Source: a virus
DNA length: 32,650 nt
Reading direction: 5' to 3' (one strand)
IMG/VR virus record: IMGVR_UViG_3300032316_000367
Span: 1 to 32,650 of that record
This document shows positions 28,305 through 32,650 of the stretch, piece after piece. How positions within the stretch are numbered: the stretch's first letter is position 1; every line of letters begins with the position of its first letter. The position numbers and the translations under genes are program-made. The notes below the pieces were generated by a model. That model was given only the letters and a program-made list of their open reading frames with translations, searched no databases and was not told the DNA's origin.

Positions 28305-30236
28305 ATGCCATTACAAAAACTTGTCTTCCGTCCGGGGATCAACCGAGAAAGTACAACTTTAAGTAATGAAGGCGGTTGGTTTGAGAGCGACAAAGTGCGC
28401 TTTCGCTCAGGCTCGGCAGAGAAAATTGGCGGCTGGGTTGCCGACACTGGCACCTCCAACGCTACGCTGGCTCCTCCTACGGGCTCGTTCTGGGGCGTTT
28501 GCCGGTCGCTGTGGAACTGGATTACGTTATCTAGCTACAACCTGCTAGGAATTGGCACGAATCTCAAGTTCTATATCCAGAACGGTAGCGGCGGCACTTT
28601 CTACGACATCACCCCTCTTCGCCTGACCACCGCTGCCGGTGATGTGACTTTTGCAGCCACCAACGGCTCGACCACCCTGACAGTTACCGATGCCGCGCAC
28701 GGAGCGCAGGCTGGAGACTTTGTTACATACAGCGGCGCGGTCAGCCTTGGTGGGGTAATTACCGCTGCCGTGCTCAACAAAGAGTATCGAGTGGTGGCCG
28801 TCACCAGCAATAACGTCTACACAATCACCTCTACCGTTGCAGCAAACGCTTCGGATGTCGGTAATGGCGGCAGCGCTACCGTCGGTAGATACCAAATCAC
28901 AACCGGCTCGGATGTTTACACGGTCAGTGTGGGCTGGGGCGCTGGTGGGTGGGGCGGTATCACCACGGGATATACAAGCACAGGCTGGGGCTCACCTGCT
29001 CCCGCTGGTGTCGGCCTTGGTACGCAGCTTCGTCTGTGGAGTCAGTCTAACTACGGTGAAGACTTGATCTTTAACCCCCGTGGCGGCGGGCTGTATCTCT
29101 GGGAAACCAACGCCAATCCAAACATTTTTGATCGGGGTACGCTGCTCACCACCGGGGACACCCCAGACATTTGCAACTTTGTCATGGTGTCGGACGCCTC
29201 CCGCTTTGTCATTGGTTTTGGTGTAAACGACTACGGCTCAGCCGTACAGAATCCCATGCTGGTGCGCTGGTCAGACCAAGAGGACTACACCCAGTGGACA
29301 CCGGCTATTACCAATCAAGCGGGCAGCTACACGCTGAGCCACGGCTCTTCCATTATTACGGCCATGCAGGCGCGACAAGAGATTTTGGTTTGGACAGACG
29401 CCGCTATTTACTCTATGCAGTATCTGGGCGCTCCTTACGTCTGGGGTTTCCAGATTCTTGGCGACAACCTGTCTATTGCAAGTCCAAACGTAGCGGTGAC
29501 GGCCAATAACATCACCTACTGGATGGGCGTGGACAAGTTCTACATGTACTCTGGTCGCGTCGAAACGCTGCCCTGCACGCTGCGCTCCTATGTTTACAAC
29601 GACATCAACATGTCGCAGGCGTTCCAGTTTTTTGCTGGCACAAACGAAGGGTTCAATGAGGTCTGGTGGTACTACTGCTCGGCCAACTCCACCACCATCG
29701 ACAAGTACGTGGTGTACAACTACCTTGAGCGCGTCTGGTACTACGGCACTTTAAACCGCTCAGCTTGGCTGGATAGCCCTCTGCGTGTAGAGCCTATGGC
29801 GACTACCTACGGGGCACAGCTTGTGTACCACGAGACTGGTGTGGATGACGGCACAACCAACCCACCTTCGCCTATCACTGCGTATGTGCAGTCTTCGGAC
29901 TTTGACATCGGGGACGGGCACAACTTTGGCTTTGTTTGGAGACTTATCCCTGACGTGACCTTTGACGGCTCCACGGTTAATGCCCCTGCGCTGGACTTCA
30001 CGGTTCGGCCTCGGCAGTTCCCCGGCTCCAACTACGGCAACTCAAACAACCCCGAAGTGATAAGCAGCATTAGCTACGCCGGACAACGTACGTACAACGT
30101 GCAGCAGTTTACTGAGCAGGTCTATGTCAGGATTCGGGGCCGTCAGATGGCGTTTAAAGTGAGTTCCGACACGCTTGGTACGGCTTGGCAGCTTGGTGTT
30201 CCTCGTATTGAAGTCCGACCAGACGGCAGAAGGTAA
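28305..30236 (+). CDS. tail nozzle / stabilisation protein (gp10/gp12-like)
   Basis: 643 aa. Begins MPLQKLVFRPGINRESTTLS then NEGGWFESDKVRFRSGSAEK and IGGWV, typical of the P22 gp10-like DNA stabilisation or T7 gp12-like nozzle families. Later, SDASRFVIGFGVND and MLVRWSDQEDYTQWTPAITN, VWTDAAIYSMQYLGAPYVWG and MGVDKFYMYSGRVETLPCTL are beta-propeller-type signatures. A beta domain at residues 120-180 resembles that of the 167-aa protein at 13925. There is no Shine-Dalgarno: only four bases separate it from the HNH stop, so translation may depend on coupling. Confidence 0.8.
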   Translation: MPLQKLVFRPGINRESTTLSNEGGWFESDKVRFRSGSAEKIGGWVADTGTSNATLAPPTGSFWGVCRSLWNWITLSSYNLLGIGTNLKFYIQNGSGGTFYDITPLRLTTAAGDVTFAATNGSTTLTVTDAAHGAQAGDFVTYSGAVSLGGVITAAVLNKEYRVVAVTSNNVYTITSTVAANASDVGNGGSATVGRYQITTGSDVYTVSVGWGAGGWGGITTGYTSTGWGSPAPAGVGLGTQLRLWSQSNYGEDLIFNPRGGGLYLWETNANPNIFDRGTLLTTGDTPDICNFVMVSDASRFVIGFGVNDYGSAVQNPMLVRWSDQEDYTQWTPAITNQAGSYTLSHGSSIITAMQARQEILVWTDAAIYSMQYLGAPYVWGFQILGDNLSIASPNVAVTANNITYWMGVDKFYMYSGRVETLPCTLRSYVYNDINMSQAFQFFAGTNEGFNEVWWYYCSANSTTIDKYVVYNYLERVWYYGTLNRSAWLDSPLRVEPMATTYGAQLVYHETGVDDGTTNPPSPITAYVQSSDFDIGDGHNFGFVWRLIPDVTFDGSTVNAPALDFTVRPRQFPGSNYGNSNNPEVISSISYAGQRTYNVQQFTEQVYVRIRGRQMAFKVSSDTLGTAWQLGVPRIEVRPDGRR

Positions 30237-30238
30237 GC

Positions 30239-30550
30239 ATGAGCAACCCTCTAGTCCGCGCTCCGCGCCTACCGACTGCCCCGGTTGAGTACGATGCTCA
30301 ATACATGGCGTCGCTTATTAGCACCCTGCGGTTGTACTTTAACAAGTTGGACAACCCCGGCGCAGTAGTTGCGTCCACACAAAATATAAACAACGAGATT
30401 GTCACCGCGCTCAGTTTTAGTCAGCCCGGAGTTACCGCCGGAACCTTGCGTATCAGTCTCCCAACACAGGTAGATCAAGCAGCGGGCAGGCTTAAAACTG
30501 GGGACGTTTACTACGACACAACCACGTTTGTGCTAAAGGTAGCACCATGA
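30239..30550 (+). CDS. conserved small virion-associated protein (103 aa)
   Basis: 103 aa with AGAAGG upstream. MSNPLVRAPRLPTAPVEYDA then QYMASLISTLRLYFNKLDN is a conserved motif of small phage proteins after the nozzle gene; the second half (LPTQVDQAAGRLKTGDVYYD) ends in a beta hairpin common to fibre-associated proteins (GDVYYDTTTFVLKV). Probably structural. Function unknown. Confidence 0.72.
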   Translation: MSNPLVRAPRLPTAPVEYDAQYMASLISTLRLYFNKLDNPGAVVASTQNINNEIVTALSFSQPGVTAGTLRISLPTQVDQAAGRLKTGDVYYDTTTFVLKVAP

Positions 30551-30584
30551 TAAACTCGACTCACCCCCGATTTCAGAGGACTCC

Positions 30585-32591
30585 ATGAATCAAACTGCAC
30601 AAGGACTCGCTGCGCTAGGTCGCGGGCCTGACACCATGCTGGTACACATGGCCCCCGAAGAAGTCGCGGGTCTGCAAGCGCTTGCTCTGAAACATGGCGG
30701 CACGTTGACCATCAACCCAGAGACGGGTCTGGCAGAAGCAGGCTTCCTGAAAAAAATATTGCCAATGGTGGCTGGCTTTGCGCTTGGCCCTGCCGGGTTT
30801 GGGTTGATGTCTTCCGCTATGGCGGGCCTTACAGTCGGCGGCATTACCGCTCTCAGTTCTGGCAGCTTGGAAAAAGGCTTGATGGCCGGTCTGGGTGCGT
30901 ACGGCGGCTCCGGGCTTGGCGAAAGTCTAATGGGCGCAGGTACGGGGGCGCTGTCGTCTGCGGCGGGAAACACGGCTGCTTCCGGGGTAACTCAAGCGGT
31001 TCCTGTGGCTGCTACCGAAGCAATTGGAACAACAACGGCACAAAACGCTGCGTCTGCCATTCCTGCCGGGGCGGCTAATACGGTATCACAGACAGCCGTA
31101 GACGCTTTTGGTTCTACCATTCCCAATCCTGCTTTTAGTCCTATTCAAACCGTAACGCAAGCCCCCGCGCTATCTCAGTCCGCCGCAGACATCGGAAATG
31201 CGTACGCACAAGAACAAGCCGCGCAAAATGCTGTGGCAAACAAACTTGCCACCTCAACCCCAATGGACAGGCTTGGCGCGGGATTCAATGCCGTTACGTC
31301 CAGCTCTGACGCGGCATTAAAGTTTGCCAAAAATAACATGATGCCGCTTGGCGCACTCGGTATTGCCGCGCTGTCCTCAGACGACAAGAAGGTTTCTGCT
31401 TCAAACGACCCGGGCATGATTCGCCCCTATACGTATTCCCGCACTAAGGTTCCCGGGGCTTTTGACCGTACCGCAAACGACCCGATGTCGTCTAGAGAGC
31501 GTCAGTACTTCAACGACCAGTACACAGCACTCACCCCATATAAAGCCCCCGGCCCAGAGTACATGGCAGAGGGTGGCCCGGTTGAGGCAATGTCAGACGC
31601 CAACGCAATTGGCATGAACACCGGCTACCCACAGTCTGGTATCCGCACAGGCGCATACGCAACGCCAGACCAACAACCAATCAGTCGGGATATGCTTCCT
31701 TACCCGGGCCAACCGCAGTTTGCTGATGGCGGCTCCGTTGGCGGCTATACCTTTGACCCAAGGACGGGGCTTTACACCAGACCCGGCGGGCAGGGGGCCA
31801 CAACGGTTTCTCCTACGGGGGACATCTCTGGAGCCAGTGGTTCAAGTGGCGGTAACATGCAGCCCCTAAGCCAGCAAACTATTGATTTTCTTGATAAAGA
31901 AGCAGCGACCCCCGGTGCGCGTGATGCGCGAATGGCAAGCGTGGATCGCACTATAGGGACGTTATTAGGGCTTGTGCCGGGGCCAATGGGGACTCTTGCG
32001 GGGCTTGCTAATTTTGCAAACAACGGCCAGTTGGGCACTCTTGCTGGCGGGATTGCAAACTTTTTTGGCGGCACGCAGGCATCCGCACCTTATGGCGAGT
32101 TGGGCACTTATGCTGGCGTTCCCGGCGAATTGAACGATGCACAGCAATTTTCGTATGACCAAGATGCTGCCAATAATGCCCAAGTTGGAGCATCTGAACA
32201 ATCTGCCGCTAACGAAGCTGCTGGCCCAAGCGGAGCAGGCACTGCGGACGGCGGCGATGGCTACGCTCATGGGGGCTTATTTGCTCTGGCCCAAGGCGGC
32301 ATGTCCAATCTTGGCGATTACTCCGATGGTGGCAGACTTCTGCGTGGCCCCGGTGATGGCGTGTCTGATGACATCCCCGCAATGATCGGCCAGAAACAGC
32401 AAGCCCGTCTTGCCGATGGTGAGTTTGTAGTCCCCGCACGCATTGTGTCTGAGCTGGGTAACGGCTCCACCGAAGCTGGCGCTCGTCAGTTGTACGCCAT
32501 GATGGACCGGGTGCAGAAAGCCCGCAAGAAAACAGTCGGCAAAGACAAAGTGGCAACGAACTCCCGCGCAGCAAAACTTCTGCCAGCATAA
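30585..32591 (+). CDS. large Gly/Ala-rich virion protein, ejection-type (668 aa)
   Basis: 668 aa with AGAGGA upstream. Residues about 54-100 (LKKILPMVAGFALGPAGFGL) are glycine-rich and hydrophobic, possibly membrane-inserting. Long Ala/Gly/Thr/Ser stretches follow, with scattered ADGG and AEGG turns, and a conserved C-terminus RLADGEFVVPARIVSELGNG and ARQLYAMMDRVQKARK. The end motif (DGEFVVPA..VS.LGNGS...GA..L..MM.RVR.A) is familiar from internal virion proteins of aquatic podoviruses. A pore or ejection role is inference. Confidence 0.75.
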   Translation: MNQTAQGLAALGRGPDTMLVHMAPEEVAGLQALALKHGGTLTINPETGLAEAGFLKKILPMVAGFALGPAGFGLMSSAMAGLTVGGITALSSGSLEKGLMAGLGAYGGSGLGESLMGAGTGALSSAAGNTAASGVTQAVPVAATEAIGTTTAQNAASAIPAGAANTVSQTAVDAFGSTIPNPAFSPIQTVTQAPALSQSAADIGNAYAQEQAAQNAVANKLATSTPMDRLGAGFNAVTSSSDAALKFAKNNMMPLGALGIAALSSDDKKVSASNDPGMIRPYTYSRTKVPGAFDRTANDPMSSRERQYFNDQYTALTPYKAPGPEYMAEGGPVEAMSDANAIGMNTGYPQSGIRTGAYATPDQQPISRDMLPYPGQPQFADGGSVGGYTFDPRTGLYTRPGGQGATTVSPTGDISGASGSSGGNMQPLSQQTIDFLDKEAATPGARDARMASVDRTIGTLLGLVPGPMGTLAGLANFANNGQLGTLAGGIANFFGGTQASAPYGELGTYAGVPGELNDAQQFSYDQDAANNAQVGASEQSAANEAAGPSGAGTADGGDGYAHGGLFALAQGGMSNLGDYSDGGRLLRGPGDGVSDDIPAMIGQKQQARLADGEFVVPARIVSELGNGSTEAGARQLYAMMDRVQKARKKTVGKDKVATNSRAAKLLPA

Positions 32592-32608
32592 ATATTTGAG
32601 GAATCGAA

Positions 32609-32650
32609 ATGGCCGAACCAGCACAACAACAGATCACGCAGACAAGCATC
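32609..32650 (+). CDS. start of a further virion gene, partial
   Basis: ATG 32609 with GAGGAA 5 nt upstream, 17 bp after the ejection-type gene. The 14 visible codons read MAEPAQQQITQTSI, a start I recall from conserved structural proteins placed at this point in related phages. The rest lies beyond the right edge. Confidence 0.6.
   Translation, partial: MAEPAQQQITQTSI

Overview
The window is part of the genome of a tailed dsDNA bacteriophage (Caudoviricetes). It carries packaging, portal, scaffold, capsid, head-tail connector, tail fibre, lysis and virion-ejection genes in conventional order, with gaps of only a few bases. No tape-measure gene, tail-tube gene or sheath gene is visible, and a nozzle-type protein resembling P22 gp10 / T7 gp12 is present. 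Together these suggest a short-tailed (podovirus-like) phage. Consensus Shine-Dalgarno sites and sigma70-like signals indicate a bacterial, probably Gram-negative, host. Moderately high GC and resemblance to uncultured aquatic phages fit a freshwater proteobacterial host, but the host is inference. No integrase, recognised repressor or tRNA is visible. Neither genome end lies in the window: a gene runs off each edge.

Layout. (1) 1-4414 is transcribed leftward: about twelve small genes of unknown function, seven of them in a chain linked mostly by 4-bp ATGA overlaps. Five of the small genes were found only by reading the DNA or by re-choosing starts (1-750, 1218-1391, 1603-1779, 3776-3916 and the 53- and 54-residue ORFs further right were all missed by simple ORF length limits or edges). 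(2) This arm has several regulatory or replication-like elements: four perfect copies and one degenerate copy of the palindrome GGGTCACnGTGACCC (2332-4564), and a structured AT-rich non-coding region at 3143-3540. That region has iteron-like repeats, a 20-bp imperfect inverted repeat and repeated GGACAC boxes, and resembles a replication origin or complex control region. (3) 4415-4853 is the divergence region between the arms, with a leftward terminator and a second palindrome. (4) 4854-13145 is the packaging and head block: terS, terL, portal, a 64-aa protein, a GroES-like co-chaperonin, scaffold, a conserved 150-aa protein, a decoration-like protein and the major capsid protein. (5) 13146-13924 is a terminator-promoter-leader island, one small virion-like gene and a second terminator. 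(6) 13925-18519 holds small basic proteins, an endonuclease VII homologue, the head-tail connector and an adaptor. (7) 18516-25575 is a long, modular fibre region (paralogous beta proteins, a repeat protein, an S74 self-processing fibre, a C1q-like fibre, a KNRIINGAM-type fibre, a further fibre, and a tail assembly chaperone-like protein). (8) 25578-27685 is the lysis cassette: three membrane proteins and an M15 peptidase. (9) 27704-28300 is an HNH endonuclease apparently inserted at the start of the nozzle gene. (10) 28305-32650 is the nozzle protein, a small conserved protein, a large ejection-type virion protein and the start of another virion gene.

How the parts fit: the terminase pumps DNA through the portal into a shell built from capsid protein on the scaffold, probably with folding help from the host GroEL retargeted by the phage GroES-like protein. 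The connector, nozzle and fibres complete the short tail, and the holin and peptidase release progeny. The strong internal promoter at 13223-13250 probably supplies extra transcript of the genes after the capsid gene. The leftward arm probably represents early functions. The palindromes between its genes could bind a single regulator, though no gene for that regulator is recognised here.
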